64,000 nucleotides of DNA from Mytilisepta virgata (Eukaryota; Mollusca; Bivalvia; Mytilida; Mytilidae), in assembly GCA_028015205.1 (NCBI GenBank), contig CM051510.1, positions 33,480,580 through 33,544,579 of the forward strand, read 5' to 3'. The position numbers were made by a program, and so were the translations under genes. Positions within the stretch are counted from its first letter, which is position 1. Each line of letters begins with the position of its first letter. Positions 24,820 to 36,900 of this stretch are shown here, piece after piece. The notes beneath the pieces were generated by a model that saw only the letters and a program-made list of their open reading frames with translations, did no database searches and was not told where the DNA came from.

Positions 24820-25180
24820 ATAACAGGCGCTTTTAGATATCAGGAGAAGATAAAGTGCAATGTAATATCTAAAAATGCATCGCCTATATTCTGATATTAT
24901 AATTTTCAAAATACCATTAGTAAATGCAAAATACTGAATCATTATATTTCTACTTAACAGGAATTTCGGGATATAATGAATAAATGTGTTGCAAAACATT
25001 GCTGAATCAATGTACTTTGACATAACAGGTATTTCGAGATATCATTACTTAATATAGTGCAAAGTATATCATTTAATCAGTATACTTTGAAATACCAGAA
25101 ATTTCGAGATTCAAAGAGTAAATTTAACTGTCATCTTGCCGATTCAGAACCAGCTTACTTTGAGATACAGATATTCTAGA
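24820..25180. repeat. Degenerate minisatellite, unit about 70 bp
   Basis: Units aligned on ACAGGAATTTCGGGATAT at 24957, ACAGGTATTTCGAGATAT at 25025, CCAGAAATTTCGAGATTC at 25095 and ACAGATATTCTAGA at 25167, with TACTTTGA before each. The spacing is 68-72 bp. Weaker units extend left to about 24820. Confidence 0.75.
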
Positions 25181-25559
25181 ATAGACGAGTTAGAGATAAT
25201 TGTCACATTTACTGACGTGTACAGATTTCACATACATATTGTTTTGGATATAACTGTATACTGGTGACATTTATTTGCCGTAATGGATTTTACATGAAGC
25301 ATGTTAAAAAAAAATTCACTTTACTTATTGTCATGAAGAAGTTTTTGCAGTACAGAGTGCATTAATTGTTTTAAAGACTTAACACCTTTTGAAATGCAGA
25401 CTGTCACTGCATTCTTGTTCTTAATTTGTTCTGTCAAAATAACTCGTGTCATAGCAAAGATCAGTTTTTGCAGTAAGAAATATATGGATTTATTTAAGAT
25501 TAGTAATATAAAAAACAAACCGGTTTTAATGTTTTATGTTCTTTTTAAGTTTCTGGATT
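25181..25559. other. Intergenic, nothing recognised
   Basis: AT-rich. A 65-codon minus frame (25321-25518) has no recognisable features. Confidence 0.5.
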
Positions 25560-25735
25560 TTGAATTCTGATTTTTTTGTAGAATTGTAACCATGTGCATG
25601 ATCAAAATGTTATTTGGATTGTTATTTTGGATTTCAACATTGTAGGCCTTGAGCCGTAAATCGACGAAATGTGCACATCTTGTGCGTTAAAATTGGTATC
25701 AAAGAAGGTTATCTAGAAGCCTTATCTAAATTCGA
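25560..25735 (+). repeat. Mussel dispersed repeat (AAATCGACGAA family), copy 1
   Basis: Ordered blocks TTTCAACATTGTAGGCC, TTGAGC, CGTAAATCGACGAAATGTGC, then TTAAAATTGGTATCAAAGAA. Shared with 43735-43920 (plus), 43990-44150 (minus) and in part with 48500-48570 (plus). Confidence 0.65.
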
Positions 25736-26377
25736 ACACTTACACAATTGTTTATGTTATTTGTTGCAGAATATGAGTGTCCCTCCCCATTTCCACTCAA
25801 AGAATGGCGATTAAGAGTAAAAAACAGTATGGAAAACAAAGCAAAAAGATTAGTAGAAAACCTCTAAAAAAGATTAAAATAAAAAGGGGAAAATTAACAA
25901 AGTGGACCGCTAATCTTTAGTTCATCTTCAATGAATTAGCTAGAATCTGTATATTTCATTCTGCTTACTTATCTCTTTAAAAAACCTTTTATTCCAAAAA
26001 TAGACTGAAAAATCTCAGTCTAACAAACTCGTGACTAAATGCTAAAACAAACAATTATTGTTAAAAGACGAAATTCAATTATAACATTATTCTCAAATAG
26101 CCTACCGTGCTTAAAGCAGGTAAAAAATCTGCATATCATATTTTATTAATCATATCTGCACATAAAATCATTGCACGCAGATTGCATTTCCATTGATTTG
26201 TACATAACTATATTAAGATTAATTTGTAAACTGCTTATTTAATATCAATAAACCGATCATATTCGAATGACAAGGCGGTAAATTTGCTGTCTAAAATTTG
26301 CTATTGGCAATCGCGTGTCAGCTGCGCTACCGATCAATGTAAAAAAAAAAAATATTGTTTACATGATTTAGATAACT
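25736..26377. other. Intergenic, no gene seen
   Basis: Very AT-rich, with a 12-base A-run near 26341. The minus frame at 26379-26714 next door has several hydrophobic stretches but no start context or similarity, and is not called. Confidence 0.5.
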
Positions 26378-28032
26378 TTTATTGAAAAATGGGATGAGTT
26401 TTATATTTTGAACTTTGGCATTGATCTACGGTCATTAGTTGACACCTTGATAGGATTATAAAAATCCCGGTGTTATACGACTCGTGTTTTGGTATCAGCA
26501 TCTGAATTTGGGGCCATATATGTACTATTAATTGAATCAGTACGGCTAAAAACCAAAAAAAGTTGAGAATTCGAATCAAATTCACAAAATATGTGACATC
26601 ATGCTGAATTTTGAATGTACAAACATAAAAAGCATGAAGACATCTTAGACCAAGCCAAACGCTATCTATAAAACCAAACAAAACGCCTTCTAAGGACAAG
26701 CCAAACATGGTCACTTACATATGGATATTTTTATGGTACATCAAGAAATGTGTCAATTAATTCACACCAGTCACACGTGATTGTCTAGTTACCAACTACT
26801 GAAAATTATTTGCTAAAAATGTGATAGGAATAAAGTTGACTTTTGAAAAACGTCGAAGTAAAAAGCAATAGAAAAATGCACATTTTGCCTTTATAAATTT
26901 TTAATATACCAACCTACGTCAACTGGCCCATTTTAGTCTAAAAACTATCACAGTATTAGTAATTGGGTTATTTTACGCATAAATATACATGTTTTAATTT
27001 GTAGGACACCACATGGTAGTGATGGAACATACTTTCAATATGTTGCCACTATATTACGTAACAGTCCAGCAATTTACGTTACCAGTTCACTGACTGAAAT
27101 GCCTCTAGCAACAGTTATAACACTTTTTTTTTATATTTCACACACTTTCCAGTTAGTATCCAGACAAACCGCCCATGCTGAGTTCTCAACAAGCCCATGC
27201 AGAAAAAAAAAACAAATGAATAAAATAAAACAAAAAGAAATAAGTAAATAAATAAATATATCAATGGAAAATAAAACATTACTCCATTGCAGTTCATATC
27301 ATAAGAGACAATTTTATGGTCCTAACCAATTTTTTCTAAATTATTCTCAAACCAACCTAGATTTGAGATCTGACGTCAAGCAGCCTCGACTGGGACGTCA
27401 ATGACACTACTTGAAATGTGAAAAAAAAATCTGATGACGTAATTGGGTTGGAACTACTTCATGTGCTTTCCATTACGTCACAATATGGTTACTACGCATT
27501 TCAGTTCACCGAAACCCAAGGACTATGTTGAACTATTAAACCCTCACTGACGTTGATGCAAAAACCTTTGATACAGCGCATCATAAAGTGTATAAAAAAA
27601 ATTTTAAGCAATATAAAGTCTGCTATCAATTGTGTGTGTAAGAATTTGGATATTTTATCTTTTGAATTCATCACAAAGACCAATAGCTCCATTATCAAAA
27701 CATAAGTTTCAGGAAAGAGACAAAATGTCAAGTTTAAAACACTTTACTTTTACGATCTGAAGACAAACATTCAGCGATTAAAACAACAAAAAATAACAAT
27801 TATATCAACATTATATATACAAGAAAAGAAAGTTCACAGGGACAAATAATGTCGGATTTATAAATAAAACGCACGACCTACAAACGCGTATAGCAACGTC
27901 ACAATTTGTAGATGATGCACATTATAATAACACGGATTTTATAAATCATCTTTGGTATCAAAATCTCATTTGGTGATGAAACTAAAGTCATGGAACATCA
28001 CAATTTGTAGTATATTTTAAAACATTAAATGA
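26378..28032 (-). other. Probable Hox4 3' UTR and downstream flank
   Basis: Between the Hox4 stop codon and the first clear AATAAA on the minus strand (26378-26383), about 1.65 kb. A TATAAA variant lies nearer, at about 27860. The stretch includes four CRE-like motifs (27371-27480). Open frames here are short and unconvincing. Which polyadenylation site is used cannot be told from sequence. Confidence 0.35.
27371..27480. promoter_or_regulatory. Cluster of four CRE/ATF-like motifs 3' of Hox4
   Basis: TGACGTCA (27371-27378), GACGTCA (27394-27400), TGACGTAA (27435-27442) and TTACGTCA (27473-27480), the last two in inverted orientation, within 110 bp. They lie about 550-660 bp past the Hox4 stop. 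In AT-rich DNA four such CG-containing motifs this close are unlikely by chance. CREB/ATF or bZIP binding is inference. A GTTACGTAA-type motif pair also occurs nearby at 27050-27082. Confidence 0.4.
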
Positions 28033-28346
28033 CTAGATTTGTGTTAAATCACCCGGATGTAGTCCCATGGCATGCAGATATTGGTGATGTGAGTCCATTG
28101 GTGAAGTAACAGTGTCCATAAGCCTCGTTTTCGTGTTTGGAAGTTTGTGTTCTTTTTTCCATTTCATTCTTCTGTTTTGGAACCAGATTTTTATTTGTCT
28201 TTCTGACAGGCACAGTGTATGTGCAATTTCGATCCGCCGTCTTCTTGTGAGGTATCTGTTAAAATGAAACTCCTTTTCTAATTCAAGCACCTGATGTCGA
28301 GTATATGCAGTTCGGTTACGCTTTGAGTCCGAAATTATGTTGTCTC
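28033..28346 (-). CDS. Hox4: Hox4 exon 2 (homeodomain and C-terminus)
   Basis: Begins at the acceptor TTTTTCAG|GAGAC. It encodes a short linker (DNIISD), the 60-residue homeodomain and a 37-residue tail. Helix 1 carries LELEKEF, helix 2 the [10 protein letters not shown] segment, and helix 3 [13 protein letters not shown]. The tail runs KLPNTK, then a Met/His-rich end ([11 protein letters not shown]). [12 protein letters not shown] and TLCLSERQ separate it from Antp/Hox6-8 types (TALCLTERQ), and KLPNTK marks Hox4. The complete homeodomain is contained in this one exon, as in most Hox genes. Confidence 0.96.
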
Positions 28347-31300
28347 CTGAAAAACAAAATAACGAACTTGTATTCTATTTCACACCTTTTCAAGATTTCA
28401 GGTACTCTAAACTTAAAATATATCCAGGTATCGTGGTGTAAATTAAAATAATTTTCAAAACAAATTTTAAAAGGTATGCCTTTGAAAGCAGCATGGCCTT
28501 GATCCCTGAATCTTTGCTCGGAAATATATATGACTGTGACTGGAAATATTTTACACTAATTAAACCATGGCAACTATTTTAGTTTTTTTTAATTTTATTT
28601 TTTTAAGGTATGTTCTGTCCTCTTCTGAGACAAGACATACCTTTTCAAACCTATCGTCAAGACGTTATTTGCAATCTGAGAAACGGGCTGGGCAGTTAAG
28701 CTGCTTCTATATCAGTGGTACGGCGAACGGTTTTGAAAACGCACTTGGCAACCATGTTTGTTGAGCTCTTTATACGACTGGTACCCATTACGAGAACGGT
28801 TTTGAAAAATGATTAAAAGGATTAAATATTTTTTAAGCATTAGTGATATTAAATACACATCACCATGGCAAAGGAGTGCATACGGCTGCTTTTGCAATCA
28901 TTTTTGTATCCAATGTACTTTTTCCCTTGATGTATACAATTTATTATGTGTACGACAAACGCCATTTGTCAATATTAACAGTAAGTCATGTTGATCAAAA
29001 CAAAAACCGAAAGGTTTGATATTTTGCAGAAACGCCAACGATACTATCTGCACGCAAATAACCCATTTATTTTTCTATTTCTGTAAATGCTGCCCAGTAA
29101 AGCCATAGGGAGATGGATTAATTTATTTGATATCTATAATTAAAATGAAAACAATTTTAGTTTAGTGCAGGAAAAATCGTCTTACTAGACTATTCCGTTG
29201 TGGAATAAAGATTGTCTGATAACCATAGAAAAAAAACACAGACATTGTTATATGATATTTAGTCCTGTTCATCAGATCCAAAATAACACACTACCCTATA
29301 TATATATTATCAGAATGTAATTGGTACGCATTTTTTCAAGGTGTGATTCATGAACATTATTTTATTGAACAATAAATGAATAAACCAATTACTTTGTTAG
29401 ACGAACACTTTTATTTTTATAGTTAATCTAAGTTCGAAGGATTCTGAAATATTATATTCTATTTTTAATCATGGATTGAAATCATTTTCCCTTCTAAAAC
29501 AGCTGACGACATTTAATTATAGATTAACACGGAGCGATATCATCACGATACACCCACATTGTAGCGAGAACGTGCCCAACGGGTCGAAGGACGAAAGCAG
29601 GTCCGATATAGATTAGGTCAAGTCATTTAATAATCTGTTTAACATATAATGTCTATGTACGCATGTCCGAGTGCACCCTTTCTGAAATGACCATATCAGC
29701 CCGACCACGTTACGCACCCGGTCTAGCCCGGCTACGTTCGAATACCACTGGAAAAATGGTTTGTTAGCTTGTATTGGGTGTACACGTATTGGTTACCCTA
29801 TTTCGGTCGTTACACATATAAGACATAATAACACAAGAGTATTTATTTACTCTTGTGTAAAAAAGCAAACACCTATTTCTATAGATTTTATTATATCCAT
29901 CATACGAGTGGCTTCAATTTGACCTCCTTATTGATCAGTATCTTGCTTCTTGACAGAAGGAGCAACCAAAACAAAATTGTTGATTTTAACACACAATTTT
30001 TCAAGATGTGAAGGAAAGGAATGTTTTCTATTAATCAATGTTTTTAGATAAATGTATTTATTTTCAGTTGATATATGAATTTATTCTAAAATCATGAATT
30101 ATTTGGATTTGCTCTGTATATATTCTTTTAAATATATTGCAAAATTTACATAAAATTATATCGTAAGCGTTGCGGAGTCTACGAACAAGTCATATTGTAA
30201 AAGGTTAATTAATTAATGCATATTGATATATTTTAAAGGCCATTTTAAACGTTTTACGCAGGCATTTTAATCCAAAATATAAATTATCAAGAACAAATGG
30301 CATATTTAAATAAACATTATCAGATGCCCCGAATAAAAATTTTGGCAGCCTATCTTTCGGCGATGGTTGATAGTCAAAAACTTTGGATTACTATTGACAA
30401 GAAGCACAAATAGTCCTATGTACTTAAAGAAAAAAGTTGATTAGCTTGCCCTTTTTTTTGGACATTTTGGCATTTAACTATGCCCTCGGCCAACGTTTTC
30501 AATTACTGTTTCGGCTTTCGTCATCTTGCATATGAAATTTTCTTTATAATTATTTTTAACTCCATTAGTATGAACAGACGTAATCAATGATGTCCCAGTT
30601 CGATAGACTCGCTGAACTGTTTAGCTTACAAGCTTCAAGACAAAACATATTCACCGGTTTAAAAATAGCATGAAAACCATTTGAATCAACTATTTGTTCT
30701 TCACACTTTATTTACCCCCAACTTTCCTATTAGCGTCAAAACCCATTATAAGGTTTTATACGAGAATTACATTAGCGGAAGGATAAACTGATGCGACACA
30801 ATCGACCGTAATAGGGGAAATTATAAAATCAATACGCGTCACGAAGACTCGACACATCGTTAGATCTTGCTTCAAAATAGACAAAAAATTTCAACTTCTA
30901 CGTTGACGACGAAGATTTTGTCCTGATATGAAATATTTATTTACTCTTGTGTAAAAAAGCAAATGCTTCGATTCGTCATACTGCAATTCCTGAGAATACA
31001 TTTTTGATTTTATTTATACCTTTCAGATCATTCCCGAAATTTATTTGTAAAATACATACATTGGAGCAGCTATTTTTTATTTTTTTTATAAGGCCTAAAT
31101 ATTTCTATACTATGATAGAAAATTAAAACCGATTATTTTAAAGTTTTCTACATACATTTTTTTATATTTTTCTACGGATGTAAAACAGATCGAGACGAAA
31201 AAAGTGAAAACGAAAAGAAAAAATCTTTGATTTTATTCAAGAAAAGGAAAAAGCTTTGAAGAAATGTATTCAGGCTGTACAATAATGCCAACAAAAAATG

Positions 31301-33869
31301 TGTTTTAACAAATTAAAACATTTAAAAAGATTTCAATGTCAAAATCCAGCTGTTTGGTAGACGTTGTAAAAAATGGTGTTTTGAAAAATGAGAAGACTCA
31401 TTAAAAAGCCATTATTTCAGATGAAACGGCAGATATTATAGTACACTGCCATTACTGATAAAACAAATAAAAGAAGAGGGGTTTTATTTACATTTTGTTG
31501 TATTTCCATTCATTTTGTGTAGTGTTCATCCCCATATTTCTATCATTTCGTTACAAAGAAAGCTTATAAAGTCTTATTAAAATTTTATCAAAGTTAACAT
31601 ACATATAGTAAATTTTGTCTATTTTTAGCTTTTTTGAAAAGATAAAGATATATGCTTTATATTTTCATATTGTAGTTTTTTCCCTTTATCATTAATATTC
31701 ATGAGTTCGATTTATACTGAGATATTGGTTAATTATTTGAAACGCAGTAAATTTACTAAAACAAGATTGATACCCATAATTGTTTGACGAGAATTTTGTG
31801 CAGAACGTTAAAAAAAAGCTTGCAGATCTGGAATAAACTATTTTTAAATTGGTCCCTTATTCAAAACGTTTTATGGATAATTTGAACTAACCTTTTTCAC
31901 ATTGAAATCTTACAAAAACAACTTTTGCTGAAGTTATAAATTGTTATAACTATAGAGAAGTAACTGGACATTTTTTTTCAGTTTTCTTACATATTTCCCC
32001 ACCTGTCATTCAGTTTGACAAAAATTGCAAATACTAGTTTATGTGGGCAGAATTGTAATCTAATCGTGTGGGTTTAAATTTGAAATTTCATGTATAATTA
32101 ATGAGAAAATGAAACTTGTTTGTAAAACTATAGCAATTACATATTCCATAGACCGAATATGTCGGCAAGTACTGGGAAATAATTTTATCAATATATAGTG
32201 TGTCCTAATTCAATAATTTTCTCAATATATAGTGTGCCCTAATTCAATAATTTTCTCAATATATAGTGTGCTTCTCTTAAAATTGATAAATGTAATCTAA
32301 AACAAACGAAATGGTAAAAAAAAACAAAATATTACAGAAAATAATTTTTTTGACAATAATTCATCAACTTGGTTTCACTAGTATTTTCACAACATGGTTT
32401 CACTAGTATTTTCACAGATGCAGATTACATTACAGATACTCCATTCTCTGAATTTTTAAACTATTTTATGTCAAGAATATAACTAATTCATTTTTATATG
32501 GTGGGGGGGGGGGGGCTGCTTTCGGCGGGTTGAAAGAAAAGTCAGAAAATCTGGCTAAACAATTTCGTAAAAAAACCTGGACTGAAAGATTAAATTGAAA
32601 TTTTAATGGAATTAAATAGTAGTGGGTTTCGGTGAAATAATTTCTACCCACAAGTATGTTTAAAACATATCCAGCTGTAGTATTGTGAGAATATTTTCAA
32701 GATTCAAGTTCACCCTCCCCCCTTTTTAAGGGTAAATTGTTGGTCCCTGACTAGAAATTATAAATCTGTTACATTTATTATTGGTTAATATCCTCTATAT
32801 ATGAATATTACTAAACAGATATGAACATTTTCGAAGTTTATATTTTTTTAATGTATCTTGAAATAAATTTTACGTTTTAGGTCCATACATAATTATGTAT
32901 TTCTCTGTTGTTTGTGTTTGTTTATTGTGTCTGTAGGGTACTTGTAGGTGTAATGACAACACTGAGCCAGGGGACACACTTAACTAGAACGTAAATAAAA
33001 CAGGGGGTCTTTTGTATGTGTATTCGCTGACATGAAATGACCTCTGAAATTGTTTATACAGGCAGAACATCGTAATAGTTTAACAAAAAAATATAAACCA
33101 ACGTCATTACGCTATGACCACAGAAAATAGATAACGGCGACCATTTCATTTGAAGGGCAAGGACATGATTTCTTATAAGCATTTTTTTCATCACAATATT
33201 AAAGCCTGACCTTTTCATCACATTCTGAGTTTGATATTTTTTCACCATATATTTAGGCTGAAATTTTACACCAGATATGGGATCACATTTAACATTTCTT
33301 CCTTTGCCCCCATAAAAGTCGTTGTTCTCCAAATGCTCAATGGGAACTGAACGTTAAACAATTAAAACAAACCACAGACAACTTACAACCTCTTACACTG
33401 GATTCTATATTAAATGTTATAACCTGAGCCTGCTTTTGAAAAACTTATAAAAACAAAGTTCAAGAATAAGCCAAGGGACCTAACTCTACCCTCCATTTGA
33501 TATATAAAAGAAAACACAAAGAAAAAATAATAGAAAAACAGAAAAAGGCAAAAAAATCTATGAAGTTGTCACTTCCTTCACAAATGTGTTGCTTGATGGA
33601 GTTCTCGCGTCTTTATCAGACGGTCTTTAGGAGAGATATTCAATTAAAAAGCTTTTCATACAAGAACACAAAAGAGGATTACAATGGATTGTGTTTCATT
33701 TTTACGACACTGTTTCTTCATTATTTTAACAAAGCAAATCGCATTTTTTCATCAAATAGTAGAATCACTCTTCAAATGGCTTCTGATGCGGTTAACCGAT
33801 TTTTACGCAACGATGTTACAAACTTCCGGTTGATGATAACAGCAATAAATTATATCCCATGGTCAAAAA

Positions 33870-33904
<35 letters not shown>

Positions 33905-36900
33905 CAGTGCAAGACAAACCGTTATGTGATGATGCTACTATTCGGCCATTGGAGATGTTTTGTCGTCGAAAATATATTTCCGAAATATTATGTGGATCAT
34001 GATTTTTTTTTTCTTATTCTATTAAAGGTTCAGATTCTGATTCAGACTGGAATTGTGGATTTTTGTAAAAGAATACTCAATTTGCAAATTAAAAAAAAAA
34101 CAATATAAATACATTTGATGATATGAAATTTGTATAACTTAAAAAAAAATATTGAAGAATATGTTTAATTACAAAGAATGTTTTTAAGTCTGCAATCAGC
34201 CTTAACCACAATTTTTGAATGACACAGACTAAATACAATTATTTTTTTAAGACTTTTGAAACCGATATTTTGAACTAAGAAATAATAGTTTCAAAAATTC
34301 ACATTTTTAGCGGGGGTCAATTTTTAGAATGTTTAAACTTTACAATTTTCTATCTGAACTCTCGTTTTGTTTATATTTCTGGAACTGTGTGAACTATTTG
34401 AAATTATTATTCGCGACATTTATAAGTTAATTGAACAGGCTCCTGGGAAGATTTATTTTGACCTTTTGCAAAAATGTAAATGCCCTTATCCATGAAGTAT
34501 GGGTAAATACACCTAAAAGGCTAAGCTAATTTTCGGTTTAATTTTCATTTTTACTTTCAAAATATCAATCAGTTGACTAACGTATGTAAAATTCTCGTGC
34601 TTCGGTTGAATTTTAGTGAACACTCTATATTGCAATTTACTATTCTTTCGTTTTTGTAAAAAAAAAAAATGATTAAAAATGAAAGAATATGAGTTATGCC
34701 AAACGGCAAGAAGATATTGTAAATTTAAATATATGTTTTTGTTACTCTGTTACTTCTTGCCCCTTAAAGGGCCCGATAATTGGTAAAATAAACATTATCT
34801 ATATTAAAAAATTATGATATGAAAATATAAAAGTTTTAATAAGTATTAAAACATATTTTATACATAGTTAAATTATTGTATCTGGAATATCTACTTGTAA
34901 TATAATTTATATTAATGATATATGATACTCATGTCAAACTATTTTAAGAAATACAAAAGCAGAGATACGAGACCGACATCCCCAATTTTGAAATTGTCCC
35001 CGTAAAAATTTTAAACATAAAAGGATGTACAGAAAATTACGGTCATAAAGAAAAATATAGTATTGAAAGCAGACAATCCTATGACAACAGAAATAGGATA
35101 AAATGACACAAATGAAAAAAATGCCAGCGAATGACATTATTTATTACTTTTAAGAAACATTTATTTTATTTGTTTGACACACTGATCTGGGTTGTTGGCG
35201 GAAGAAGAAAAAATACATACGGATCGAATAACTGTACTATTAGTGGACCGATACCGGACACGGTTTAGGGCTTAATTAAAACAGACAAGATCTAAATATG
35301 TAGAATATGTCGGAGAAGGATCGGCGTACAAAATGTCTGATTAGTATAGTGTATTCATTTTGTTTTCTTTTTATAATTAGATATAAATATTTTTGTGTAA
35401 AAACCTAGTTTGTAAAAATATCAAACTGCTTTGGTTGAATAACGATTGCAACTGTCTCCGTTTGTTATTAAACAGATAATTTAATCATATAAATTATTCA
35501 ATAATAAAAATCTATGTTTAGCTCAGTATTTCATTAATTTTTGTATATTTTTTTTTACATGAAATCGATTTCTTTTATTTCATTGTGTTATCTATATTTA
35601 CATTATGTATAAAAAATATAAATATATTAATTTTATGAAGCTATTACAAAAAACAAGACACAAGACCGAATGTATTTGTTCTTTTTAAAGTACTTTTTTA
35701 TTACGGTGTACTAAATTACGGAATGTTGTACAGACCGTGCAGGTTGAAAGCGATTGCTGATGAATACCATTCAAAAGTGATTAAATCATTGACAACGTTT
35801 TTTCTCAATGGGTTTTCTTAAAGAGGAGCCATCCATCAAACGAAAATACTCGATTCATTTACATAACTTATGGTGTGTGAAAAACTATCGCGTTACAAAG
35901 AATTCGAAAACCTTATCGTGTATTTACACATCTTATTGTAATGTATTCAATGCAATATGCAATAAAGATTTAAATATGAATGTTTTCGAACGGACACTCT
36001 GGAATGGCAGTATTAAAACGATATTCCGTTGCTACTTATGGTAAACATCGACAATAAAACATTTATATCTGAGTAAATAATTGACACATTTATAAGGTTT
36101 TGTTACTTGTATGTTTTAATATGCATTTGGGGAATTTCAATACGTTTCTATATTGATAATCGATTAGCTCTTGTTATAAATATATAAATTTATGTCTTAT
36201 TTATCAATTTTTTTATCTATCAATTTTTTACTTCATTAAAGAACATTTCTATTCGTTAAAACTATTAACTGATTAGGGAACATTTATTTTCTACAAATTT
36301 CATTTATTAGTAAATTTTGGTAGATTTCTTACCATCTTCAGAAAAATTGTTAAAATAGAAGAAAAATTCTAAAACCGAAAAGAAAACAAAGAAATGCAAA
36401 ATATCCTGTTTATGGAAGTGAAATATACATTATCATACATAAATAAATACAATACTCAGTTCAAAATGTGTATTCCATTCATATTTCTTCAGGGTATACA
36501 CAATTTCTGTCCTTAATTGATATTTATAATTCAGAAGCGCTAAAGATAGCACTATATATATTTATTAACAAGAGATAAATTGGTCATTTAACAAATTTAT
36601 TACCCTATAAAGAATACAATGTGATTATTGCTTGTAAATTGAGAAGTGATATCTGAGTGTTGTAATTAATCTCAACGGGTAATTTGTAACCTTATTACCC
36701 CGTTTACTAAATGAATTATCAACTCTACACGTGACTGATGGGAGAAAAAAAATTGGGTTATTTTATAGCACTTTTTAAATAAAATTAGCTAGTCAAAATT
36801 TGTAATTTTTGGACGTATATTTAGTACATTTCGCCTGCAGGATAATCCTTTATCACAAATTTTAGGAAAATTTTACATGTTATTATAAATTTTATATAGG

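Noticed and set aside
26379..26714. 111-codon minus frame with hydrophobic segments
   Set aside because: AT-rich DNA commonly yields Leu/Ile/Phe-rich frames; no start context, splice partners or known family.
1..28000. mir-993, expected between Hox3 and Hox4 in some protostomes
   Set aside because: I looked for the reverse complement of its mature core (CCTGTAGAGACGAG) and saw none; absence by eye is not proof.
33497..33880. 127-codon frame inside the Hox4 intron
   Set aside because: Lys-rich then unremarkable, ends in a TAAA microsatellite, opposite strand to Hox4, no domain recognised.
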